Shown here piece by piece: positions 14,508-22,653 of a stretch of 64,000 nt of DNA. Numbering within the stretch: the first letter of the stretch is position 1; every line of letters begins with the position of its first letter. The stretch lies in NCBI RefSeq assembly GCF_014202335.1, contig NZ_JACHGP010000016.1, positions 62,001-126,000 of the forward strand, read 5' to 3'. Position numbers and translations under genes: made by a program. This stretch comes from Mycobacterium sp. AZCC_0083. Lineage in GTDB: Bacteria > Actinomycetota > Actinomycetes > Mycobacteriales > Mycobacteriaceae. A model generated the notes under the pieces. It did not search any database. It was given only the letters and a program-made list of their open reading frames with translations, and was not told where the DNA came from.

Positions 14508-14888
14508 AAGGATCGGTTGTGACGCCGATCATAGCCCTTGCTACGGTCACGTGAAAATCGGGCGTCGCGCCGCCTGCGATGTGCGCGTTTGGCCGGTTCA
14601 CAGCCTGGGTACAGCGGGGAAGCCGAGATGGTTAGACCGCCAAACCTGTTCGCTCCCGGCGCTCATCTCCTGTTGATCGATGCCGTGCGGGCGCCCAGGG
14701 TTATCCCCAGTCAATTACAGCGGGGACACAGATTCGGCGGTTCAGGGCGCATTTCCACCGCTGGCAGCCTGTGGATAAACCTGTGGAAACTGTGCATAGC
14801 CATCAAATTGCTGCAGCGATTGCTGCGGCGACTCGGGTGCATTGCCAAGGGCGGCGTGCCAGCATGGTCCGCGTGAAGGGATCTTTCA
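14508..14888. other. Intergenic region with a small cluster of DnaA-box-like sites
   Basis: No gene is seen here. One perfect DnaA 9-mer (TGTGGATAA, 14770-14778) and near matches TTATCCCCA (14701-14709), TTTCCACCG (14752-14760) and TGTGGAAAC (14782-14790) lie within 90 bases. There is no dnaA or dnaN nearby, so it is not the replication origin, but this part of the mycobacterial chromosome is near oriC. Confidence 0.4.
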
Positions 14889-15230
14889 GTGTCTGAGGAC
14901 GAGGTCGGCGTTGCCGAAGTAACCGCCGTGCCGGTGACGTTCGACGAGTCGGTCGTGCTTCTCGACGTCCGTGAGGACGACGAGTGGCAGCGCGGTCACG
15001 CCGCGGGTGCCCAGCACATTCCGATGGGCGACGTGCCTGCTCGCATCGGCGAGATCGACGTCGACGCCACGCTGTACGTGGTGTGTCACGCCGGGGGCCG
15101 ATCGCTGCGGGTGGCGCAGTACCTGGCCCGCAACGGATATGAACCGATCAACGTCGACGGCGGCATGCTGGCGTGGGCCGGAGCCGGTCGATCCGTCGTC
15201 ACCGACGACGGCGGCGTTGGCACTGTCTGA
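14889..15230 (+). CDS. Rhodanese-like sulfurtransferase domain protein
   Basis: The 113-residue single-domain product has the rhodanese pattern: LLDVREDDEWQRGHAAGAQHIPMGDVPARI, then the active-site loop VCHAGGRSLRVAQYL with the catalytic Cys at about 76, and GYEPINVDGGMLAW at the end. It should accept sulfane sulfur as a persulfide on that Cys. The start is a GTG. It lies 18 bases before the DUF4328 gene on the same strand, so the two are probably co-transcribed. The sulfur donor and acceptor are not known. Confidence 0.9.
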   Translation: MSEDEVGVAEVTAVPVTFDESVVLLDVREDDEWQRGHAAGAQHIPMGDVPARIGEIDVDATLYVVCHAGGRSLRVAQYLARNGYEPINVDGGMLAWAGAGRSVVTDDGGVGTV

Positions 15231-15248
15231 GGGCCGTAGGCTGGTCGC

Positions 15249-16328
15249 GTGATTCAGGTCTGTTCACGGTGCGGAACGCGGTGGAACGTCCGCGACCGCC
15301 GGCGGGACTGGTGCCCCCGGTGCCAGGGCACTCTGCTGGCGCCGACGGCTGACGCGCCCGATCAGCGATGGGGGCAGCGGCCCAGCGCGCCGGCGGTGCA
15401 GTCGGGCCAAGGCACGCCTCCACGCCTGCCTCAGGGCTACCGCTGGATCGCGGTCCGGCCGGGCGCCGCCCCGCCGCCCCGTCCCGTGCGCCGCCCACTG
15501 GGGCCCACTCCCCGCTACGCAGTGACCCCGCGCTGGGGTCTGACGGATCAGCTCGACGGTCAGTACGGCGCGGCCACCGCGCAGGCCGTCGAGGTGCGCT
15601 CAGGCCCGTCGGTCGCGATGGTGCGCGGCACCCTGGTGGCCACCATGGTGCTTCTTGGCTTCGCCGCCGTGGTGCACATCGTGCGGTACGCGCTGCTGCT
15701 GCTCAACCGCAGCACGTTGTTGAATCCGTGGGTGGCCGGGATTGTGACCTGGGGCGGCGTCGCAGCCAGCGTGCTTGCGCTGTTCGCCGTCGTGGCGAGC
15801 GTGGTGGTCCTGGCCAACTGGCTGATCGCGCGGCGGGCGAGGGCGTTCGCGCACCGCGACACCACCGATCCGCGCTCGGCCAGGGAGATGCTGGCCGGCT
15901 GTCTGGTGCCGCTCGTCAACCTGTTCTGGGCGCCGGTCTACCTCATCGAGTTGGCCGACGCCGAGGGTCGGCTGAGCCGCCTGCGCGCCACCATCGTCAC
16001 CTGGTGGTGCGTCTGGATCTTCAGCACGCTGGTGTCGGTGTTCTCGATCGCCACCAGCTTCACTAGCGACGCTCAGGGCATCGCCGACAACACCGTGGCG
16101 ACCATCGTGGCCTATCTGGTTGCCCTTGCCGCGCTGCTGCTGGTCTACCGCGTGTTGCTCGGATTCGAGCGCACCCCCGTCGACCGGCACGTCAAGCGTT
16201 GGGTGATGGTCGCCGACGAGTCACCACGCGTGCGCGACGAGCCGGACCCCAGTGGCACCAAGGACGACACCGAGGAAACCGAAGTGCCGGTAGCGGTTGA
16301 AGCCGAACAGCGGGAACCGGCAGCATAG
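15249..16328 (+). CDS. DUF4328-type membrane protein with N-terminal zinc ribbon (Rv3843c homologue)
   Basis: The 359-residue product starts with a small zinc ribbon (CSRCGTRWNVRDRRRDWCPRC, about 4-26), a Pro-rich linker, then about five membrane helices (from about 118 to 305) with MLAGCLVPLVNLFWAPVYLIELADAEGRL, the hallmark of DUF4328 proteins, and an acidic C-terminal tail. Rv3843c of M. tuberculosis, next to glpQ1, has the same plan. Function is unknown. The GTG start is 18 bases after the rhodanese gene, and glpQ1 begins 4 bases after its stop, so the three form one transcription unit. Confidence 0.87.
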   Translation: MIQVCSRCGTRWNVRDRRRDWCPRCQGTLLAPTADAPDQRWGQRPSAPAVQSGQGTPPRLPQGYRWIAVRPGAAPPPRPVRRPLGPTPRYAVTPRWGLTDQLDGQYGAATAQAVEVRSGPSVAMVRGTLVATMVLLGFAAVVHIVRYALLLLNRSTLLNPWVAGIVTWGGVAASVLALFAVVASVVVLANWLIARRARAFAHRDTTDPRSAREMLAGCLVPLVNLFWAPVYLIELADAEGRLSRLRATIVTWWCVWIFSTLVSVFSIATSFTSDAQGIADNTVATIVAYLVALAALLLVYRVLLGFERTPVDRHVKRWVMVADESPRVRDEPDPSGTKDDTEETEVPVAVEAEQREPAA

Positions 16329-16332
16329 CCTC

Positions 16333-17163
16333 ATGAACTCGGGCGACGGCACGCTCGGCGGCCACCCGTTCGTGGTTGCGCACCGCGGAGCGTCGGCCGA
16401 TCTCCCGGAACACACCGTCGCCGCGTACGACCTCGCGTTGAGGGAAGGCGCGGACGGCGTGGAGTGCGACGTCAGGTTGACGCGCGACGGCCATCTGGTG
16501 TGCGTGCACGACCGCAAGGTGGACCGCACGTCGAACGGCACGGGACTGGTCAGCGAGATGACCCTCGCGCAGTTGCGCGAACTGGATTACGGTGCCTGGC
16601 ATGCGAGTTGGCGGGCGGACGGCAGCCAGGGCGATACCGGACTGCTCACCCTCGACCAGCTCATAACACTGGTGCTCGACTGGAACCGGCCGGTGAAGAT
16701 CTTCATCGAGACCAAGCACCCGGTGCGCTACGGCGCGCTGGTGGAGAGCAAGGTGCTGGCCCTGCTGCACCGGTACGGCATCGCCGCGCCCGCGTCGGCG
16801 GATCTGTCAAGGGCGGTCGTGATGTCCTTCTCCGCGGCAGCCGTCTGGCGCATCCGCCGGGCCGCGCCGATGCTGCCGACGGTGCTACTCGGGGAGACGT
16901 CGCGGTATCTGGGCGGCAGCGCCGCCACCACCGTCGGAGCCACCGCGGTGGGTCCGTCGATCGCGACGCTGCGCGAACACCCGGAACTCGTCGACCGCGC
17001 CGCCGCCCACGGACGCGCCCTGTACTGCTGGACCGTCGACCACTACGAGGACGTGCGGTACTGCAGGGACGTGGGCGTCGCCTGGGTGGCCACCAACCAT
17101 CCGGGACGGACCAAGGACTGGTTGCAGAACGGGCTCACCGAGGCGGGCCAGCCAGACGGTTAG
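16333..17163 (+). CDS. glpQ1: Glycerophosphodiester phosphodiesterase
   Basis: The start is set at the ATG at 16333, giving 276 residues, with the family N-terminus VVAHRGASADLPEHTVAAYDLAL (HR motif), the metal-binding ECD followed by VCVHDRKVDRT, and IETKHPVRYG. These residues bind Ca or Mg and cleave glycerophosphodiesters to glycerol 3-phosphate plus alcohol. The gene follows the Rv3843c homologue and converges with bfrB, overlapping its stop by four bases, the same arrangement as glpQ1 (Rv3842c) in M. tuberculosis. No signal peptide is seen, so the enzyme is probably cytoplasmic. Confidence 0.93.
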   Translation: MNSGDGTLGGHPFVVAHRGASADLPEHTVAAYDLALREGADGVECDVRLTRDGHLVCVHDRKVDRTSNGTGLVSEMTLAQLRELDYGAWHASWRADGSQGDTGLLTLDQLITLVLDWNRPVKIFIETKHPVRYGALVESKVLALLHRYGIAAPASADLSRAVVMSFSAAAVWRIRRAAPMLPTVLLGETSRYLGGSAATTVGATAVGPSIATLREHPELVDRAAAHGRALYCWTVDHYEDVRYCRDVGVAWVATNHPGRTKDWLQNGLTEAGQPDG

Positions 17164-17705
17164 AGGCTTCCGCCCGCCGCCTTCGGCGCGGTGGCATCGG
17201 CGCCTGCCGCGCTGATCTCGCGGGCCACGAAGTCCTCGAGGTGGAACAGGTCGGCGCCGGCCCGCTCGCTCACCCGGACCAGGGTGGTGATCAAGGCGAC
17301 CTCCTCCACCTGCTCCTTGAGGAACCACTGCATGAACTGCTCGCCGAGGTAGTCGGCCTCGTCGCGGGCGACGGCGGCAAGCCGGCTGATCTGCTCGGTG
17401 ACCGCCCGCTCCTGTTGGAGGGCCAGGCGCAGCGCTTCGGCCGGTGAGACGAAGGTGCTGCGCACCGGGTCGGTGCCGGGGATCTCCACGTCGACGTCGC
17501 GATCGATCAGGTACTGCACGATCATCATCGCGTGGTTGCGCTCTTCGATGGCCTGCGCGTAGAAGTGCTTGGCCAGTTGCGGAAGATCGGCGCCGTCGAA
17601 GTGGACGGCGATCGCGATGTATTGCTGCGCAGCGGTGAACTCGGTGCGGATCTGGTCTTGAAGAAGGTGGTGAAATTTGGTGTCGAGCGTCGTCGCGTCA
17701 GTCAT
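17160..17705 (-). CDS. bfrB: Ferritin (BfrB), iron storage
   Basis: The product aligns along its length with M. tuberculosis BfrB (Rv3841): FHHLLQDQIRTEFTAAQQYIAIAVHF, then EERNHAMMIVQYL and EQFMQWFLKEQVEEVALI, which contain the Glu, His and Glu ligands of the ferroxidase centre. The heme-binding Met of bacterioferritins is not expected in this class. It forms a 24-mer shell that stores iron. ATG 17705 matches the M. tuberculosis start; ATG 17714 is possible. An IdeR-like box lies 54-72 bases upstream (17759-17777), fitting IdeR-dependent activation in high iron. Confidence 0.95.
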   Translation of the reverse strand: MTDATTLDTKFHHLLQDQIRTEFTAAQQYIAIAVHFDGADLPQLAKHFYAQAIEERNHAMMIVQYLIDRDVDVEIPGTDPVRSTFVSPAEALRLALQQERAVTEQISRLAAVARDEADYLGEQFMQWFLKEQVEEVALITTLVRVSERAGADLFHLEDFVAREISAAGADATAPKAAGGSL

Positions 17706-17758
17706 GATCATCACGATAGTGCAGGTCAGATGGCATTGTCATCAAAGGTATGCCTTAT

Positions 17759-17777
17759 TGAGGCAAGGTTGACCTAA
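17759..17777 (-). promoter_or_regulatory. IdeR box upstream of bfrB
   Basis: TGAGGCAAGGTTGACCTAA matches 14 of the 19 positions of the IdeR consensus TTAGGTTAGGCTAACCTAA. A second degenerate half lies just to the left (AAAGGTATGCCTTATT). In M. tuberculosis IdeR activates bfrB through tandem boxes well upstream of the promoter, and the distance here fits that. Confidence 0.6.
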
Positions 17778-17853
17778 GTGCTGTGACGCCGGTAACGACA
17801 ACGGCGTGACGGCTATGGATGTTTGCTGAGCGACGATGGAAGGTGGGGCTTGG

Positions 17854-19083
17854 CTACGGTTTGCCGGCGTCCAGCACGTCCGGCGGGACCGCTTCGTCGG
17901 ATGCCAACGCGGCGAACAGCCGGCCCGCGGCGTCGTGGTTCCACACCACGACCGATCCCGAATCACTGCCCGTGAAGTCGCCGATCGGCACCGTGGTCGT
18001 CGTGATGGTGCCGTGCAACGACCACGCGAGCCGGACCAGGTCCCATATGTGCGCACCGTCGTCGACCGTCACCGATCCGGAGGCGGCATGCGTCATCGGG
18101 TACCAACGGAACGGATTCGCCCACACCGCCGGGCTCGCGGCACGATGCGTCAACGCCGACATGAACTCGCGTTGGTTGATCATCCGGTCGAGGTCGGCCC
18201 GCGGGGTGGCGCGGGTGCGGACGAAGCCCAAGGCGGTGCGGCCGTCCAGCTCCTGACAGCCTGCGGGAAGGTCGATGCCCGCCAGCGGGTCGCTGATCGG
18301 TTCGGCCGGGCACATCGTGACACCGCCGACGGCATCGACCATCTGGGCGAAGCCGTCGAATCCGACCTCGGCGTAGTGGTCCAACCGCATGCCCGTGGCC
18401 TGCTCGACCGTCTGCACCAACAGCGGCGCACCACCGATGGTGAACGCGGCGTTGATCTTGTCCTCGCCGTGCCCGGGGATCTCGACGTAGGAGTCGCGCG
18501 GGATCGACACCATCGTGGTCGGGGCGCTCGATCCGAAGCCGGGCACGTGGATCACCAGCAGTGTGTCGGTCCGCCCGGCGCCGAGGTCGCCGCCGGTCGT
18601 GAGATCGGCCTGCTGCTCCGGGGTCAGTCCCTCGCGGCTGTCCGAGCCGACCAGCAGCCAGGTCGTGCCGCGACCCGTCGAGGGTCGCTCTGGGTAGTCG
18701 GGCAGCGCCGCGATGCGGTGCAGGTGCCCATCGAGCCAGAACCCCGTGCCGACCAGGGCGGCCGCGGCGATCAGCAGGATGACGAGCGGGTAGAGCAGCA
18801 GAATCCGCCCCCAGCGGCGTTTGCGGCGTGGCTTGGCTGCCGTGGGAGGGCGCGGTGGCGGTGGCCGGTGTGGGGGAGGTGGCGGTGGTGGCCTGCGCTG
18901 GGGAGGTGGCGGCGGTTGCCGCGGGGGAGGCATGGCCGGCGGTGGCGGCGGCTGTTGGTATCGGGGATCGCGGCGGATCGTCTGCGAGGCTTCCCGCGGC
19001 GGGATTGGCCGTCGTGGGATCGGGCGTCGTGGGATCGGGCGCTGCGGGTCCGGCCCCGGTCCGGGCGGCCGGTTTTGGTTCAC
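17854..19083 (-). CDS. LytR-CpsA-Psr (LCP) family cell-wall ligase
   Basis: The start is placed at GTG 19083, because a TAGATT -10 box (19091-19096) lies seven bases upstream, giving a leaderless mRNA; TTG 19089 is the alternative. The product of about 409 residues has a roughly 85-residue cytoplasmic N-terminus very rich in proline and arginine (RRPIPRRPIPP, then long proline runs), one membrane helix (ILLLYPLVILLIAAAALVGTGFW) and an extracellular LCP domain with LLVGSDSRE, AGRTDTLLVIHV, MVSIPRDSYVEIPG and KINAAF, which hold the conserved Arg and Asp residues that bind polyprenyl pyrophosphate. LCP enzymes attach arabinogalactan or other polymers to peptidoglycan in mycobacteria. It is much longer than the annotated Rv3840, which occupies the same place. 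Confidence 0.88.
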   Translation of the reverse strand: MNQNRPPGPGPDPQRPIPRRPIPRRPIPPREASQTIRRDPRYQQPPPPPAMPPPRQPPPPPQRRPPPPPPPHRPPPPRPPTAAKPRRKRRWGRILLLYPLVILLIAAAALVGTGFWLDGHLHRIAALPDYPERPSTGRGTTWLLVGSDSREGLTPEQQADLTTGGDLGAGRTDTLLVIHVPGFGSSAPTTMVSIPRDSYVEIPGHGEDKINAAFTIGGAPLLVQTVEQATGMRLDHYAEVGFDGFAQMVDAVGGVTMCPAEPISDPLAGIDLPAGCQELDGRTALGFVRTRATPRADLDRMINQREFMSALTHRAASPAVWANPFRWYPMTHAASGSVTVDDGAHIWDLVRLAWSLHGTITTTTVPIGDFTGSDSGSVVVWNHDAAGRLFAALASDEAVPPDVLDAGKP

Positions 19084-19114
19084 AGCCAAGAATCTACGGG
19101 CTGAGGATCCCGCG

Positions 19115-19882
19115 TCAGTGCAACCAGCTGAGGTGACCCGTGGCGAGGGCGTACCCGACGAACGCCACGGTGTCGATGAGGCCGTGGGCCACGATCAGCG
19201 GCCACAGCCGGCCCGTGCGCTGCCACGCGTAGCCGAACACCAGGCCCATCGCCAGGTTTCCCAGTCCCGCGCCGAAGCCCTGGTACAGGTGGTAGGCGGC
19301 GCGCAGCAGGCTGGAGATCACCAGCACCTTGACCGGCGACATCCCGAGCTGGCGTAACCGCGTCATGAGGAACGCCACCACGATGACCTCCTCGGCCCAG
19401 CCGTTGGCGAACGCCACCGCGAGGAGCACGGGGATGCGCCACCACGTGTCGCCGAGCTCGGACGGCACCACCGCCACCCCGATGCCCAGCGCCCGGCCCG
19501 CCATGTAGAGGCCGAGGCCGGGGATGCCGATCAGGGCCGCCAGGCCGAGTCCGCCGAGGAGGTCGGGGCGCCAGCGAAAACGCCCGAGCCCGATACGGTT
19601 GGGCCCGAAACCGCTGCGCCACAACAGGTACAGGCCCAGTAGTCCCCACGCGACGAGCTGGAAGACCGACGCCAGGTTGAGCGCCAGGTTGATCAGGTCG
19701 ATCGGGGAGAGCTTGCGGTTGAGCGCGACCGTCTGCCCGGAGAGGCCGAGCAGCACCGCCTCGACGAGGCTGACGAACGCGGTGTAGGCCGACAGCCCGA
19801 ACGTCACCGCCAGGATGACCGCGATCTCGATCCGGATCACCCGCGGCGGCGGCGCGGTCGGGTCTTCCGGCGACTCGGTCAC
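19115..19882 (-). CDS. CPBP family intramembrane metalloprotease
   Basis: The 255-residue product has about eight membrane helices and the CPBP (formerly Abi) motifs: WAEEVIVVAFLMTRL (the EE(V)xxxR motif at about 162-175), SSLLRAAYHLYQGFGAGLGNLAMGLVFG (His at about 200) and IVAHGLIDTVAFVG (His near 235). The Glu and His residues form a metalloprotease site related to Rce1. In bacteria such proteins process or protect against peptides; the substrate here is unknown. It ends 32 bases before the LCP gene on the same strand. Confidence 0.88.
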   Translation of the reverse strand: MTESPEDPTAPPPRVIRIEIAVILAVTFGLSAYTAFVSLVEAVLLGLSGQTVALNRKLSPIDLINLALNLASVFQLVAWGLLGLYLLWRSGFGPNRIGLGRFRWRPDLLGGLGLAALIGIPGLGLYMAGRALGIGVAVVPSELGDTWWRIPVLLAVAFANGWAEEVIVVAFLMTRLRQLGMSPVKVLVISSLLRAAYHLYQGFGAGLGNLAMGLVFGYAWQRTGRLWPLIVAHGLIDTVAFVGYALATGHLSWLH

Positions 19883-19903
19883 CCGAGCAACGGTAGAGGT
19901 GGG

Positions 19904-20695
19904 CTAGATGCGTCGTGCCCGCAGCCCGTTGAGGAACGGGCAGCCCATCAGCACCCGGATGGCCTGACTGAGGCCCGTGACGTCGTCGACCGGCTTGGCG
20001 AACGGCAGTCGCACGTCGTGGTCGCCGTCCTCGTTCTCCACCCGCAACTGCACGCCGTACCGGTCCAGCCCTAGCGGGCGGACGCGGCCATGGCGCAGTG
20101 GTGACGGCAGCCGATTGGCCAGCCGGTCGACCACCTCGCGGTGTGCGGATTCGAGATGCTGCAACCAGCAGGACTCCAGTGCGCAGAACGGATCGGGTTG
20201 GGCGTCGAGCAGCGTGCTCAGCCCGACCGACTCTGCTCCCGTGGAGTCGGCGACGACCACCGAGTCGACCTCCACGCGCATCAAGGCATAGGCGGTGTCA
20301 CCGCCGGCAGCCTGCTCGGCGCCGGTGTTCACTTGCAGCAGAGCAGGATTGGGGTTCTGGGTGGCGATCAGGTCGAGCAGTCCCGGTACGTCGTGCACCG
20401 GGATGTGCTGCAGGCGACCGCTGATCCACACCAGTGACCGCACGGGTTCGCGTAGCGGCAGCGGGGCGTAGTCCGTCATCTCGAGCACCGCTTGCACCCC
20501 AGGCGTACCGGCGGCGACGGCCATGCCTGCCAGCGGGCCGTTGGCGGGCACCGTGATGGCGAAGGAGCCGTCCTCGAGCAGATGGTGGACCGGCGTGGCG
20601 GCCGGCTCGACGCCGTCTACTGCGAGCGTCGCGCCACCACCGCGGGCGCATGCGCTGCGGATTCGCTCGGCCGTGCTCGGTGCCAAGACGGTCAT
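19904..20695 (-). CDS. DUF2470 domain protein, iron-regulated (Rv3839 homologue)
   Basis: The 263-residue product has an N-terminal split-barrel-like region of the HugZ/pyridoxamine oxidase type (about 20-160) and a C-terminal DUF2470-like part (about 165-263, with ALESCWLQHLESAHREVVDRLANRLP). Proteins of this build often handle heme. It matches Rv3839 in length, position and in the presence of an IdeR box just upstream of the start (20714-20732), and Rv3839 is repressed by iron through IdeR in M. tuberculosis. A role in heme or iron use is therefore a good guess, but the reaction is unknown. Confidence 0.85.
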   Translation of the reverse strand: MTVLAPSTAERIRSACARGGGATLAVDGVEPAATPVHHLLEDGSFAITVPANGPLAGMAVAAGTPGVQAVLEMTDYAPLPLREPVRSLVWISGRLQHIPVHDVPGLLDLIATQNPNPALLQVNTGAEQAAGGDTAYALMRVEVDSVVVADSTGAESVGLSTLLDAQPDPFCALESCWLQHLESAHREVVDRLANRLPSPLRHGRVRPLGLDRYGVQLRVENEDGDHDVRLPFAKPVDDVTGLSQAIRVLMGCPFLNGLRARRI

Positions 20696-20713
20696 CGGAC
20701 CCCTTCCGGTTAA

Positions 20714-20732
20714 TGAGGTAAGCCTAACTTAA
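20714..20732 (-). promoter_or_regulatory. IdeR box upstream of the Rv3839 homologue
   Basis: TGAGGTAAGCCTAACTTAA matches 15 of 19 positions of the IdeR consensus and begins 19 bases before the start codon, so it overlaps the core promoter. IdeR bound there with iron would block transcription, as reported for Rv3839. Confidence 0.75.
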
Positions 20733-20809
20733 CTATGTGTGAGAATCGACGCAAGGCTTTCCGAACCGACTTCCGGGGACGCCGCGGACCGAGCCGATAC
20801 CCTTGACGA

Positions 20810-21715
20810 GTGCCACGCGTCGCCTACCTCGGACCCGAGGGGACCTTCACGGAAGCGGCGTTGTTGCAGATGGCCGCCGCGAACATGGTGCCCGTAACCG
20901 ATTTCGAGCCGTTCGCGACCGGTAGTCCCTCTGCGGCGCTGGAAATGGTTCGCGCCGGCGACGCCGACTACGCGTGCGTGCCGATCGAGAATTCGATCGA
21001 GGGATCGGTGTTGCCGACGCTGGACAGCCTCGCCGCTGGTTCCCTTGTCCAGATCTTCGCCGAGTTCACCCTCGACATCGCGTTCACCATCGCAGCGCGT
21101 TCAGCCGATGCCGAGCCCGCGTCGATTGCCGCGTATCCGGTGGCGCGTGCCCAGGTGGCGAGGTGGGTTGCGAAGAACATGCCGAATGCCAGATTCCAGG
21201 CGGCCGACTCCAATGCCGCAGCAGCCGTCGACGTCGCCGAGGGCCGCGCCGATGCCGCCGTGACCACCGAACTGGCCACGAAGCGGTACGGCCTGACGCC
21301 GCTGGCCACCGGTGTCATCGACGAGCCCAACGCGCGCACCCGGTTCGTACTGGCCGGGCAGCCGGGTCCGCCGCCGGATCGCACGGGAGCCGATCGCACC
21401 TCGGTGGTGTTGCGTCTCGACAACGTCCCAGGGGCATTGGTGTCGGCGATGACCGAGTTCGCCATCCGCGACATCGACCTCACCCGGATCGAATCTCGGC
21501 CGACCCGAATCGAACTCGGCACCTACATCTTCTTCCTGGACTGCGTCGGGCACATCGACGACGATCCGGTGGCTCAGGCACTCAAAGCCCTACACCGACG
21601 TTGTACTGACGTGCGATATCTGGGTTCGTGGCCGACGGGCGCCGCAGACGGCGCCGTACCCCCGCCGATGGACGATGCGGCGATGTGGCTGACGTCCCTG
21701 CGGGACCCGCGATGA
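20810..21715 (+). CDS. pheA: Prephenate dehydratase
   Basis: The 301-residue product has a prephenate dehydratase domain (about 3-190; YLGPEGTFTEAALLQM at the start, PIENSIEGSV, and the catalytic TRF motif in NARTRFVLAG) and a C-terminal ACT domain (about 200-285; GALVSAMTEFAIRDIDLTRIESRP) that binds phenylalanine for feedback inhibition. It makes phenylpyruvate from prephenate in phenylalanine synthesis. There is no chorismate mutase domain. The GTG start lies six bases after a TACCCT -10 box, so the mRNA is probably leaderless. The next gene overlaps by four bases. Position corresponds to Rv3838c. Confidence 0.97.
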   Translation: MPRVAYLGPEGTFTEAALLQMAAANMVPVTDFEPFATGSPSAALEMVRAGDADYACVPIENSIEGSVLPTLDSLAAGSLVQIFAEFTLDIAFTIAARSADAEPASIAAYPVARAQVARWVAKNMPNARFQAADSNAAAAVDVAEGRADAAVTTELATKRYGLTPLATGVIDEPNARTRFVLAGQPGPPPDRTGADRTSVVLRLDNVPGALVSAMTEFAIRDIDLTRIESRPTRIELGTYIFFLDCVGHIDDDPVAQALKALHRRCTDVRYLGSWPTGAADGAVPPPMDDAAMWLTSLRDPR

Positions 21716-22398
21716 CGGGCCGGCTGGTGCTGGTGCGGCACGGCCAGTCGCACGCGAACGTGGACAGACGCCTCGACACCCGGCCGCCCGGCGCGGCACT
21801 GACCGATCTCGGCCATCAGCAGGCCCGCGACTTCGCCGCCAACTGGCACCACCCCGTCGCCATGGTGGCCCACTCGGTTGCGCTGCGCGCGACCGAGACC
21901 GCGCGCGACATCGGTGAGCACCTCTCGCTGGAGCCGCACCGGCTCGACGGCATTCACGAGGTGCAGGTCGGCGAGCTCGAAGACCGCAACGACGACGCCT
22001 CGGTCGAGAAGTTCAACACCATCTACCAGCGCTGGCAGGAGGGCCACCTGGACGAGTCGATGCCGGGCGGCGAGAGCGCTCAGCAGGTGCTCGACCGATA
22101 CCTCCCGGTGGTGACGCAACTACGCCTGCGCCACCTCGACGACCACGCCTGGCCCGGCGACATCCTTCTGGTGAGCCACGGTGCCGCCATTCGTCTGGTG
22201 TCGGCCGTGCTGGCCGGTGTGGACGGTGGCTTCGCACTCGAACACCATCTGGCCAACGCCGAATGCGTCGTGCTGAGCCCGATCACCGACGACCGGTGGA
22301 GCTGCGTGCAATGGGGCACCTTGGTGCCGCCGTTCTATCCGGAGACCGACGTGCACCCCGTCGAGGACGCGCTGCAGGGCGCCGATCCGATGGGCTGA
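21712..22398 (+). CDS. Histidine phosphatase / phosphoglycerate mutase family protein (Rv3837c homologue)
   Basis: The ATG at 21712 overlaps the pheA stop (ATGA), giving 228 residues. The phosphohistidine motif is LVLVRHGQSHANVD near the N-terminus (His about 9), and the second catalytic His is in GDILLVSHGAAIRLVSAVLAG (about 160). An Arg and Glu pair between them (ALRATETARD, EVQVGELEDRN) completes the family site. Members include cofactor-dependent phosphoglycerate mutases and many phosphatases; this one is more like a broad phosphatase. Coupling to pheA is kept in M. tuberculosis (Rv3838c-Rv3837c). Confidence 0.9.
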   Translation: MTGRLVLVRHGQSHANVDRRLDTRPPGAALTDLGHQQARDFAANWHHPVAMVAHSVALRATETARDIGEHLSLEPHRLDGIHEVQVGELEDRNDDASVEKFNTIYQRWQEGHLDESMPGGESAQQVLDRYLPVVTQLRLRHLDDHAWPGDILLVSHGAAIRLVSAVLAGVDGGFALEHHLANAECVVLSPITDDRWSCVQWGTLVPPFYPETDVHPVEDALQGADPMG

Positions 22399-22604
22399 CC
22401 GGCGGTCACGGCCAAGACGGCCTGCACTGCGCCGCTGCGTGCACACGTACATCCGATGGCCACGCAGTCGAGGCTGAACGCGTGCCCGACTTCCGGGCTG
22501 GTGCAGTCCGCCTCGGTGCACTCCGGCCGCAACCGGACATGGTGCACCAGGGCGCCATGACAGTGCTGCAGACCGTCTCGGCAGTCCCGGCACCGCGAAC
22601 TCAT
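22335..22604 (-). CDS. Small cysteine-rich conserved protein, unknown
   Basis: The 89-residue frame begins MSSRCRDCRDGLQHCHGALVHH and continues with HVRLRPECTEADCTSPE and LDCVAIGCTCA, so the first 55 residues have nine or ten Cys and several His in paired patterns that look like structural zinc sites. G/C third-position usage supports coding over that part; the last 30 residues, which overlap the 3' end of the phosphatase gene on the other strand, look less convincing. I recall similar short Cys-rich proteins in mycobacteria but cannot name a family. Confidence 0.55.
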   Translation of the reverse strand: MSSRCRDCRDGLQHCHGALVHHVRLRPECTEADCTSPEVGHAFSLDCVAIGCTCARSGAVQAVLAVTAGQPIGSAPCSASSTGCTSVSG

Positions 22605-22653
22605 GGCCCGTTCATAGCACCAGCCGCCGACGAATCCACATCGGCGCGCGCAG

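Noticed and set aside
14701..14790. Chromosomal replication origin
   Set aside because: Too few boxes and no dnaA, dnaN or recF nearby; kept only as a DnaA-box-like cluster.
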